From contig JACQOF010000074.1 of NCBI GenBank assembly GCA_016202645.1, forward strand, positions 1-43,827: a stretch of DNA of 43,827 nucleotides, in the 5' to 3' direction. Positions 25,901-31,376 of the stretch are shown here, piece by piece. The stretch is from a bacterium (lineage in GTDB: Bacteria > Lindowbacteria > 2-12-FULL-62-27). Made by a program: the position numbers and the translations under genes. Numbering within the stretch: position 1 is the first letter of the stretch; every line of letters begins with the position of its first letter. The notes beneath the pieces were generated by a model. That model searched no databases and had not been told where the DNA came from. It was given only the letters and a program-made list of their open reading frames with translations.

Positions 25901-26485
25901 GCGGTGTTTCAGTTCTTTCCATGCCGCTCCGAAGGCGACAAAATCCATCTCTACGACCCGCCGGGAAAGAAGGTTGTCGAAACGTTCGACTTTCCCCGCC
26001 AGACGGTGCATCCCTTCCTGTGCCTTGCCGATTACGTCCGTCCGTCGGATTCCAGCGGCCTCGATTACCTGGCGCTCTTCATCACTACCTGCGGCGCCGG
26101 AATCCGGGACAACTCCGAAAAATGGAAAACCGAGGGCGCGTACCTCAAGAGTCACGCCCTGCAGGCCCTGGCCATCGAGTCGGCCGAGGCCTTCGCGGAG
26201 CATTTGCACCAGAAAATCCGCGCAATGTGGAACATCGGAGATCCGCCGGGAACGACCTTGAAGGATTTGCTGAAAACGAAGTACCGGGGCGTCCGCGTCA
26301 GTTTCGGCTACCCGGCCTGCCCCAACCTCGATGACCAGAAAAAATTGTTTGATCTGCTCAAGCCCGACGATATCGGCGTGCAGTTGACGGAAGGCTGCAT
26401 GATGGAGCCGGAGGCGTCGGTGTCGGCGCTGGTCTTCCACCACCCGCAGGCGAAATATTTCAGCGCGGAACGGCTCACCCCGTGA
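22985..26485 (+). CDS. metH: Cobalamin-dependent methionine synthase
   Basis: An 1166-residue enzyme transferring the methyl group of 5-methyltetrahydrofolate to homocysteine via methylcobalamin (EC 2.1.1.13). Order: homocysteine-binding domain with zinc Cys in GLNCATGP and GGCCGTT (near residues 231 and 294-295); pterin-binding domain (VGEVTNVLGSRKFKQLI, MIDSTDHRVMEEGL); cobalamin cap and binding domain with DVHDIGKNLVEIIL (near residue 729, the axial His); C-terminal SAM-dependent activation domain (RARAVFQFFPCRSEGDKIHLYD, TEGCMMEPEASVSA). The ATG at 22985 is preferred; earlier in-frame codons are repeat sequence. A family J repeat is inserted in frame between the cobalamin and activation domains (25780-25818, near residues 932-945). 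No cobalamin riboswitch was seen upstream. The 3' end overlaps the convergent reductase gene by 11 bp. Confidence 0.96.
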   Translation: MKSYSSIVKTLGDILREKIMVIDGAMGTELQRRNLTAADFGGPDLEGCNENLNLTRPDVIADIHRGYFKAGSDIVETNSFGSTPLVLAEYGLADKAYEISKRAAEIAAKVASDLSTPAKPRFVAGSMGPTTKTITVTGGVTFEQLIESYYEQARGLIDGGVDLLLLETTQDTRNLKAAVIGIRKYMDASGLARPIMISGTIEPMGTMLAGQGVEALYTSIEHAMPFTVGLNCATGPEFMTDHIRSMSDIARTFVSCYPNAGLPDEEGRYNETPETLARKLDRFAADGWINLVGGCCGTTAEHIGMIAKMTDGKKPRRPKSYTRTQVSGIDFLPVTEDVRPVLVGEVTNVLGSRKFKQLIAGGKYEEGAEMGRDQVRGGAQILDVCLQDPDRNEIEDVKKFLEILIKKIKVPLMIDSTDHRVMEEGLKFCQGKAILNSINLEDGEDRYQKVCPLVRKYGAAVVVGCIDEDKAQGMAVTVERKVAIAGRSYKLLTEKYGVPGEDIFFDALVFPAGTGDKNYRGSAKATIEGVAAIKKALPLAKTILGVSNVSFGLPPAGREVLNSVFLYLATKAGLDMAIVNSKRVMRYASISDAEKKLCEDVLYRGADEDIAAFAAFYKEAKPRVTVDELKKRPLEERLGHYIIVGTKEGLIPDLEEALQKYPDPLDIINGPLMAGMAEVGRLFNANELIVAEVLQSAESMKAAVSHLEPHMKKSAAGGKGKVILATVKGDVHDIGKNLVEIILSNNGYQVINLGIKCAPETLIAAAREHKPDIIGLSGLLVKSAQQMVTTAQDFKQAGIDVPLMVGGAALSRNFTLKKISPAYGRPAVYAREAMIGLDLANQIVNPALRGPLYQRLEKEVSEASAVQVETPEPAARAAIPSRSPEIDPLVPIPAPPDLKRHVLMDYNLDEIFPYINPLMLYKKHLGLKSVASSPLEGEDRGGGSALSPREREIIDVVESLKSDCAAGLMRARAVFQFFPCRSEGDKIHLYDPPGKKVVETFDFPRQTVHPFLCLADYVRPSDSSGLDYLALFITTCGAGIRDNSEKWKTEGAYLKSHALQALAIESAEAFAEHLHQKIRAMWNIGDPPGTTLKDLLKTKYRGVRVSFGYPACPNLDDQKKLFDLLKPDDIGVQLTEGCMMEPEASVSALVFHHPQAKYFSAERLTP
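25780..25818 (+). repeat. Family J element inside metH
   Basis: tcctccccccttgagggggag followed by gaccgaggaggggggt encodes SSPLEGEDRGGGS, an extra flexible linker in a normally repeat-free enzyme. The words match the J arrays around gpmA. Confidence 0.8.
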
Positions 26486-27269
26486 TGAATTCTCCGCCGT
26501 CGACGCCGAGGACGTTGCCGGTGGCCCAGCGGGTCTCGTCGAGGCACATCACGGCGATGAATTCGGCGACATCTTCGGTGGTGGTGGTGCGGTGGTGCGG
26601 GTTTTGCTGGATCGCCATCTCGATCATCTTGTCGTTGCCCGGGATTTTCGAGAGGGCCGGGGTCTGGGTGACGCCGGCGCGGATGGCGTTGCAGGTGATG
26701 CCGTACGGCGCAAGCTCGAGGGTGAGCTGACGGATGTGCGACTCAAGCGCCGCCTTCGCCGCCGACACCGCGCCGTAGGTTTTCCAGACCCGCGCGTCGC
26801 CCGCGCTTGTCATGCCCATGACGCGGCTGCCTTTTCCGAGAAGGCCGTGATGGACCAGATCCTGGGTCCAGTAGACGAGGCTGTGGGCCATGACGTCAAC
26901 GGTCATATCCATCTGTTTGCGGGCGATCGAGTCCTTGGGTTCGGCGGCGATGAAGGGTTTCAAGGTTCCGAACGCCAGGGAGTGGAGGAGCAGTTTAAGG
27001 GCGCCGGGATTTCTTTTCCGGATTTCGGCGACGACCTCGGCGCGTTTTTCGTCGTCCGCGGCGTTCACGTTGAAATACTGGGAGGAACTTCCAAACGACG
27101 CAATCTTCCCCTGGATTTCCTTCACATGATCCAGCCCCGCGGCCCGGTCGAAATGAACGCCGAATATCCCCATCCCCCGCCGCGCCAGCGCCAGCGCCAC
27201 CGCCTCGCCAAACCCGCTCGACGCCCCCAAGATCAGCCCCCACCTGCCGGAAAATATTTTTTCAGTCAT
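26475..27269 (-). CDS. fabL: Enoyl-[acyl-carrier-protein] reductase, FabL-like SDR
   Basis: This 264-residue short-chain dehydrogenase/reductase probably reduces enoyl-ACP in fatty-acid synthesis. It has the cofactor motif ILGASSGFGEAVALALA, an NVNAADDEKRAEV acidic loop, LLHSLAFG, and the catalytic Y-x6-K spacing (KTYGAVSAAKAALESHI). Y-x6-K is the spacing of enoyl-ACP reductases FabI/FabL rather than the Y-x3-K of ordinary SDRs. The C-terminus has GVTQTPALSKIPG and the GNVLGVDGGEFI end. The start at 27269 has GAAAGGGT upstream on its strand; residues farther upstream are palindromic-repeat sequence. The assignment as FabL rather than another enoyl reductase is inferred from motif resemblance. 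Confidence 0.85.
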   Translation of the reverse strand: MTEKIFSGRWGLILGASSGFGEAVALALARRGMGIFGVHFDRAAGLDHVKEIQGKIASFGSSSQYFNVNAADDEKRAEVVAEIRKRNPGALKLLLHSLAFGTLKPFIAAEPKDSIARKQMDMTVDVMAHSLVYWTQDLVHHGLLGKGSRVMGMTSAGDARVWKTYGAVSAAKAALESHIRQLTLELAPYGITCNAIRAGVTQTPALSKIPGNDKMIEMAIQQNPHHRTTTTEDVAEFIAVMCLDETRWATGNVLGVDGGEFITG

Positions 27270-27300
27270 CAGACCCTTTCGTAGCGATTCGGTTCCCGCC

Positions 27301-27399
27301 GTCATTCCCGCGAAAGCGGGAATCCAGTCTGCTTTGCGATTGGTCGGGATGCCCGCTGGAGTTTACCCCGTGCTGGATTCCCGCTTTCGCGGGAATGAC
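27301..27399. repeat. Long palindromic repeat (dRS3-like ends)
   Basis: A 27-bp perfect inverted repeat: GTCATTCCCGCGAAAGCGGG begins the left arm (27301-27327) and the mirror copy is at 27373-27399. The arms themselves contain ATTCCC-N8-GGGAAT, the form of the Neisseria dRS3 repeat. The core starts with gctttgcgattggtc, shared with the element at 31295. Confidence 0.88.
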
Positions 27400-27450
27400 A
27401 GACACTGGACGGGCATGACAACCTGAATAGCTACACCCCCACCCCTTCTA

Positions 27451-27491
27451 CAATATCAATTGACAATTGACAATCGCCAATTGAGAATGCC
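27451..27491. repeat. Family G word array, 7-bp period
   Basis: CAATTGA, CAATTGA, CAATCGC, CAATTGA, GAATGCC in tandem just upstream of the gene at 27517. It may place AT-rich promoter-like sequence before that gene. Confidence 0.7.
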
Positions 27492-27516
27492 GCAAACAAT
27501 CACTTGGAGGTGACGT

Positions 27517-28023
27517 ATGGCGTCTGAACACGAAGAAATCGATCCGATCAAAAGCAACCCCGACAGCCACAAGGCCATCGGCGTTGCGCTCATGATTCTG
27601 GTTTTGGTGGGTCTCTCCTATGCCCTCACCCGGAACGGCGCGTTGGCCGGCGCTCTCGGCAGTCAGACCCTGGACCTCATCACGCCGGACTTCCGGCATG
27701 TCTCGGCCGAGTATGATCCGAAACACACGCCGAAAATCGACTGCCCCGACACCGTCAAAGCCGGCGAGTGGTTCGACGTCACCGTCACCATCGGCGCGGG
27801 CGCCATTCATCCGTCCCTGGTCGAGCATCATGTGCGGTGGATCGCGATTTACAAGGACGACGTGGAGCTCTCCCGGGTCTACCTGCATCCGGTCCAGAGC
27901 TATCCGAGGGTCACCTTCACGATCGCGCTGGAGGATTCCTGCGATCTCATCGCGATGGAAGAACCAACGCACGCGGCTCCGCGCAAGTCGTCAAAACGAA
28001 TTACGGTCGTGAAGCCAAACTAG
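27517..28023 (+). CDS. Membrane-anchored superoxide-reductase-like (desulfoferrodoxin) domain protein lacking the Cys ligand
   Basis: A 168-residue protein with one membrane helix near the N-terminus (IGVALMILVLVGLSYAL, residues ~21-37) followed by a SORL fold: PKHTPKI (His70, with Lys69), the AGEWFDVTVTIG strand, HPSLVEHHVRWIAIY (His98, His104/105), VTFTIALEDS and AMEEPTHAAP. In superoxide reductase the iron is held by four His and one Cys in a CNxHG motif. Here that place reads EPTH, so the axial Cys ligand is missing while the His residues are kept. It may bind a metal without superoxide reductase activity. GGAGGTGA stands 5 nt before the ATG. The gene is flanked by two 7-bp word arrays (families G and H). 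Confidence 0.78.
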   Translation: MASEHEEIDPIKSNPDSHKAIGVALMILVLVGLSYALTRNGALAGALGSQTLDLITPDFRHVSAEYDPKHTPKIDCPDTVKAGEWFDVTVTIGAGAIHPSLVEHHVRWIAIYKDDVELSRVYLHPVQSYPRVTFTIALEDSCDLIAMEEPTHAAPRKSSKRITVVKPN

Positions 28024-28047
28024 GGAAAGAGAAACCGCCAGAGAAGG

Positions 28048-28080
28048 CTCAATATTGAGTCTTGACTGTTGAGTATTGCG
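28048..28080. repeat. Family H word array, exact 7-bp period
   Basis: Read on the minus strand the words are CAATACT, CAACAGT, CAAGACT, CAATATT: CAAnAnT with only columns 4 and 6 changing. Confidence 0.75.
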
Positions 28081-28128
28081 CCTTCCCAATGTAGCCTCCC
28101 CTTACACTAGAAAGGAGGTGGTCCATTC

Positions 28129-28170
28129 TTGAGTATAAAAACCCAGACCAGTGAGGTGCCTGAACGTTAG
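28129..28170 (+). CDS. Possible 13-residue leader peptide
   Basis: TTG start 10 nt after GGAGG of an unusually complete Shine-Dalgarno sequence; the peptide would read MSIKTQTSEVPER. The stop TAG sits in the loop-side of a hairpin (GCCT/AGGC). The strong ribosome binding site suggests translation; a start at TTG is an assumption. Confidence 0.3.
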   Translation: MSIKTQTSEVPER

Positions 28171-28285
28171 GCTTGCTCGACTTGCTCGAGCCACTTGTGT
28201 TTCTGGCGAGCCTGTAGGGCTGTCGGGATGAAGAACCCGCCGTGCGAGCGGCGGCTGCCTGACGGAAACCCACCAGGTCACCGAT

Positions 28286-28350
28286 CCCGGAAGTTCTCCG
28301 GCTGGTCCCCGGAGACGGCCGTTCAGGCCGAAAACTTCCGGGTTTTTTTT
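28286..28350 (+). terminator. Branched intrinsic terminator
   Basis: CCCGGAAGTT (28286-28295) pairs with AACTTCCGGG (28333-28342) and is followed by T8. Inside it are CTCCGG/CCGGAG and CGGCC/GGCCG hairpins. Confidence 0.8.
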
Positions 28351-28366
28351 GTGCCAGGGCGGGGTC

Positions 28367-28401
28367 TTGCCCATTCGCCTTTCGAGTTCTAAAATTCCCC
28401 C
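28367..28401 (+). promoter_or_regulatory. Promoter directly abutting the start codon (leaderless type)
   Basis: TTGCCC (28367-28372), a 17-bp spacer, TAAAAT (28390-28395), then six bases (tccccc) and the ATG at 28402. There is no Shine-Dalgarno. Confidence 0.6.
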
Positions 28402-29604
28402 ATGATCTATCATGCCATCATCATCGGCGCCGGCGTTGTGGGCTGCGCCGTCGCGCGGGCGCTGGCGGCGCGCCGGTCGGCGTGGAAAATTCTGGTGCTC
28501 GAAAAAGAGCCGGACGTGGCCATGCACACGAGCGGGCGGAACTCCGGGGTCATCCATTCCGGATTTAATTCGGCGCCCGGAAGCCTCAAGGCCAGATTCT
28601 GCGTGGAGGGGAGCCGCCGTCTGCGCGCCTACGCGGTCGAGCATGGCGTGGCGATGCAGGAAGTCGGCACGGTTGTGGTGGCGCTGGACAGCGGGGATGA
28701 ATCGGTCCTGCGGGACTTGGAACAACGCGGCCGGGAAAACGGCGTGCCGGGCATTTGCCTGATCGACCGGGACCGGCTCCGGCAGATCGAGCCGCACGCG
28801 CTTGGCGTTTCGGCCCTGCATTCGCCGGCGGGCGCGATCGTGGACAGCGCCGGCATCGTTCATGCTTTGGCGGCGGACGCGCGGGACGCGGGCGTGGAAT
28901 TCGGGTTCTTCAAACGCGTCCGGAAAATCTCCAGAAAAAACGGACACTTCCGGGTCTCGACCGACACGGACCGCCACGAGGGCGTCCGGATCATCAACTG
29001 CGCCGGACTCTATTCCGACAAAATCGCGCGGAGCCTCGGCGCCTGCCGGGACTACGCCATTTTTCCGTTCCGGGGAGACTACTTTCAGCTGTCCCCGTCC
29101 CGGTCGACTCTGGTCCGGTCGATGATCTACCCGGCGCCCAACCTCAAATATCCGTTTCTCGGAATTCACTTCACGCGGAAAGTCACCGGCGAAGTTCTCG
29201 CCGGCCCGAACGCGGTCCTGGCCGCGGGCCGAGAATCCTATGAGATGACCCAGGTCCATCTCGGAGAGACGATGTCGATGGCTCTCGACCCCCGGTTCTG
29301 GAAACTGGTGGTCGGCCGGGAATTCCGGACGATGGCATGGGAGCAGATCCAAACGACCTTCTTCAAAAAAGCCTTCGTGTCGCGCGCCCGCCGGATCATC
29401 CCGGACCTGCGGGCGGAAGATTTCTCCCGCGGGCAGAGTGGCATCCGCGCCCAGCTGGTGGACCGGTCCGGGCATTTGGTGGAGGATCTGGTCATCGAAC
29501 GGCAGGACCGGGCGATCCACGTCCTGAATGCCGTGTCGCCGGGACTGACGTGTTCCCTGCCGTTTGCGGACCATGTCGTCGACGAACTTCTGAAACAAGA
29601 ATAA
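28402..29604 (+). CDS. lhgO: L-2-hydroxyglutarate oxidase / dehydrogenase
   Basis: A 400-residue FAD-dependent oxidoreductase of the DAO family that oxidises L-2-hydroxyglutarate to 2-oxoglutarate, usually passing electrons to the quinone pool. Evidence: AIIIGAGVVGCAVARALA dinucleotide fold, LVLEKEPDVAMHTSGRNSGV with the SGRNSGVIHSG motif typical of LhgO, GTVVVAL, IVDSAGIVHALA, INCAGLYSDKIA, FRGDYFQL, YPAPNLKYPFLGIHFTR, GPNAVLA, and the C-terminal SPGLTCSLPFADHVVDEL. Length agrees with the family. A sharp promoter-like TTGCCC-17-TAAAAT ends 6 nt before the ATG, so a leaderless mRNA is likely. It stands alone between the structured RNA and a palindromic repeat. Confidence 0.93.
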   Translation: MIYHAIIIGAGVVGCAVARALAARRSAWKILVLEKEPDVAMHTSGRNSGVIHSGFNSAPGSLKARFCVEGSRRLRAYAVEHGVAMQEVGTVVVALDSGDESVLRDLEQRGRENGVPGICLIDRDRLRQIEPHALGVSALHSPAGAIVDSAGIVHALAADARDAGVEFGFFKRVRKISRKNGHFRVSTDTDRHEGVRIINCAGLYSDKIARSLGACRDYAIFPFRGDYFQLSPSRSTLVRSMIYPAPNLKYPFLGIHFTRKVTGEVLAGPNAVLAAGRESYEMTQVHLGETMSMALDPRFWKLVVGREFRTMAWEQIQTTFFKKAFVSRARRIIPDLRAEDFSRGQSGIRAQLVDRSGHLVEDLVIERQDRAIHVLNAVSPGLTCSLPFADHVVDELLKQE

Positions 29605-29678
29605 AGCTGTACAAATGGCCTGCCATGAGGTAGAGTCGGCCGGCTTGAATAGCTTCGGGTACAGGTATTGGAATTGCC

Positions 29679-29736
29679 GTCATTCACGCGAAAGCGGGAA
29701 TCCAGAATCTGGGTCCCCGCTTTCGCGGGGATGACA
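29679..29736. repeat. Palindromic repeat, short version
   Basis: GTCATTCACGCGAAAGCGGG to the mirror CCCGCTTTCGCGGGGATGAC with a short core. It lies 54 bp before the truncated rho-like gene. Confidence 0.85.
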
Positions 29737-29789
29737 GATGTAGAGAGATTTCTAGCCCACTACCCTAACCGGAAAGGTTACCTCAGCTC

Positions 29790-30821
29790 TTGATGAACGA
29801 ATCCAGACACGGCCCTCGCCGTGCCCAATTTCAGGGGAATATGCGCAGGAAATCTGTGGACGCCGGAGCGGGTTCCGGCCGGAGGGATGGTCGTCCGTAC
29901 CGGCAGGGGCCGCGGCAGGCGGCGCCGGCGCCCGTCGTCTCCGCCCAACTGGCGGAACTTCGCAGGGCATTCGAACAACTGACCCCCACGCACCCGGACC
30001 AGCGTCTCCGGCTGGAGACGAAGCCGCAGGAGAAGCTCGGCCGGTGGATGGACCTGATCACGCCGATCGGCAAGGGCCAGCGGTGCCTCATCGTGGCGCC
30101 GCCCAAGACCGGAAAGACCACGCTCCTGAAAACCGTTTCCAAGGCCCTCACCATCAATCATCCCGACGTCATTCAGCTGGTCCTGCTCGTGGACGAGCGG
30201 CCCGAAGAGGTCACCGATTTTCAGAGGTCGGTCCAGGCCAAGGTCGTGGCGTCGTCCTCGGACAAGAGCACCGAAAATCACGTCGAAAAAACCCGCGGTG
30301 TGATCGAGGAAGCCATACGGCTGACCCTCGACGGAAAAGATGTTCTCGTCCTCCTCGACTCCATCACGCGCCTCGCGCGCGCCTTTAACCTTGAAACCAA
30401 TTCCAACTCGAAAACCCTCTCCGGCGGACTCGGCGCCGGCGCCATGCAGGAACCCCGGCAGTGTTTCGGCGCGGCGCGGACCATCGAGCTCGGCGGAAGC
30501 CTCACCGTGGTGGCGACGGCGCTGGTCGACACGGGCTCCCGGATGGATGACGTGATTTTTCAGGAATTCAAAGGCACCGGCAACATGGAGTTGGTCCTCT
30601 CGAGGGACCTCTCGGAAAAACGGATGTTTCCGGCGATCCAGATCAACGAGTCGGGCACACGGAAGGAAGAACTCCTCTACCCCAAAAAACAATACCCGGC
30701 CGTGGTGTCCCTCCGGCAGATCGTCGCCAGCCTTTCACCGGAGGACGCTTTCCGGATGCTCGACAAGGTCCTGGGGGATTTCGAGACGAACGAGGATCTG
30801 CTGAGTCAGCTCAAACCCTAA
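29790..30821 (+). CDS. rho: Rho-type ATPase lacking the N-terminal RNA-binding domains
   Basis: A 343-residue protein whose residues ~58-343 match the motor part of transcription termination factor Rho: FEQLTPTHPDQRLRLE, PIGKGQRCLIVAPPKTGKTT (Walker A, ~103-111), LLVDERPEEVTDFQRSV, VLLDSITRLARAFN (Walker B), GGLGAGAMQEPRQCFGAART, and FKGTGNMELVLSRDLSEKR (R-loop region). The N-terminal domain and the cold-shock-like primary RNA-binding domain (about the first 130 residues in E. coli Rho) are absent. In their place are ~50 Arg/Gly/Gln-rich residues. An in-frame TAA at 29766 rules out a longer frame. The start is TTG 29790 or ATG 29793. It could be a second, specialised Rho, a truncated one, or a case where the basic tail replaces the RNA-binding domain. 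The reading frame is otherwise intact, so it is not an obvious pseudogene. Confidence 0.85.
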   Translation: MMNESRHGPRRAQFQGNMRRKSVDAGAGSGRRDGRPYRQGPRQAAPAPVVSAQLAELRRAFEQLTPTHPDQRLRLETKPQEKLGRWMDLITPIGKGQRCLIVAPPKTGKTTLLKTVSKALTINHPDVIQLVLLVDERPEEVTDFQRSVQAKVVASSSDKSTENHVEKTRGVIEEAIRLTLDGKDVLVLLDSITRLARAFNLETNSNSKTLSGGLGAGAMQEPRQCFGAARTIELGGSLTVVATALVDTGSRMDDVIFQEFKGTGNMELVLSRDLSEKRMFPAIQINESGTRKEELLYPKKQYPAVVSLRQIVASLSPEDAFRMLDKVLGDFETNEDLLSQLKP

Positions 30822-30950
30822 ACAATCACCACAGAGTACACGGAGCCTCTTCACTGAGGTCACAGAGTTTTTTTAAGTTTAACGAATCTGAATGCCGTAA
30901 AGGAGCCCCTCCGTGATCTCTGTGAACAACTCTGTGTCCTCTGTGGTGGG
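30822..30950. repeat. Family F word array, second copy
   Basis: It starts at the last base of the rho-like stop with AACAATCACCACAGAG, exactly the left edge of the copy at 22851. Words include CACAGAGTA, CACGGAGCC, CACTGAGGT and, inverted, CACAGAGGA, CACAGAGTT, CACAGAGAT, CACGGAG. The core has a run of T. Confidence 0.85.
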
Positions 30951-30974
30951 AATTTGACCTTCCTCTCTGTCCTG

Positions 30975-31256
30975 CTAGATGTCGCCGCCCGCGATGGACG
31001 CCACGATCTCGACGTGATCCCCGTTTGACAGCGGGGTATCGAGGTCCTGGAGGTACCGGACGTCCTCCTCGTTGATACAGATGAGAAAATGGTGGTTGAT
31101 CGTCCCGTCCCCGCTGAGGATGAGGCCCTTCATCCCGGGATATTTCCGGTCGATCGCCTCGATGAGCTGACGCACATTTTTGGCCCCGACTTTCACGTCG
31201 GTCCGGTTCCCCGTGAGCTTCAAAAGCATCGTTGGAATCTTGACACTTACGGCCAC
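30975..31256 (-). CDS. MoaD/ThiS-family ubiquitin-like small protein
   Basis: A 93-residue beta-grasp protein (VSVKIPTMLLKLTGNRTDVK, VRQLIEAIDRKYPGMK, INEEDVRYLQ, LSNGDHVEIVASIAGGDI). Members of the family carry sulfur as a C-terminal Gly-Gly thiocarboxylate for molybdopterin, thiamine or cysteine synthesis. Here the Gly-Gly is followed by Asp-Ile, so two residues would have to be removed before activation, as is known for some CysO/QbsE-type carriers. The GTG at 31256 is chosen because GGGAGG lies 9 nt upstream; an earlier GTG (31265) would overlap that site. No moaE, thiF or cysM partner is adjacent. Confidence 0.82.
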   Translation of the reverse strand: MAVSVKIPTMLLKLTGNRTDVKVGAKNVRQLIEAIDRKYPGMKGLILSGDGTINHHFLICINEEDVRYLQDLDTPLSNGDHVEIVASIAGGDI

Positions 31257-31294
31257 CGCCCGCACCTCCCTGAGAAATCAGCCGCCCCGGATCC

Positions 31295-31366
31295 GTCATT
31301 CCCGCGAAAGCGGGAATCTAGATTGCTTTGCGATTAGTCTGGATTCCCGCTTTCGCGGGAATGACG
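31295..31366. repeat. Long palindromic repeat (dRS3-like ends)
   Basis: Arms GTCATTCCCGCGAAAGCGGG and mirror, core with gctttgcgattagtc as in the element at 27301. It separates the MoaD-like gene from the end of the NHL gene. Confidence 0.88.
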
Positions 31367-31376
31367 CGATTTGACT

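Larger units (their letters stand above)
28111..28350 (+). ncRNA. Candidate structured RNA with a perfect anti-rRNA leader and own terminator
   Basis: About 240 nt with no long reading frame. It opens with AAAGGAGGTGGTCC, complementary to the 16S 3' tail over 14 nt (one G-U). Helices seen: GCCT/AGGC around the stop of a mini-ORF (28158-28172), a competing 9-bp long-range pairing AGGCTTGCT (28169) with GGCGAGCCT (28205), CCGCCG/CGGCGG (28237-28254), and a three-way junction closed by CCCGGAAGTT/AACTTCCGGG with two inner hairpins, followed by eight T. It is too structured for ordinary spacer. TACACT at 28103 could be a -10 box. It lies between two protein genes on the same strand with its own end. 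Not tmRNA, RNase P, SRP or 6S by motif. Could be a leader-peptide regulator or a standalone small RNA. Confidence 0.5.

Noticed and set aside
28111-28350. tmRNA, RNase P RNA, SRP RNA or 6S RNA
   Set aside because: The diagnostic segments of each were looked for and not found; the stretch ccggaag is not enough for SRP RNA.
27301-31366. Insertion sequence ends
   Set aside because: The palindromes enclose only a few dozen bases and no transposase; they are better described as small palindromic repeats.
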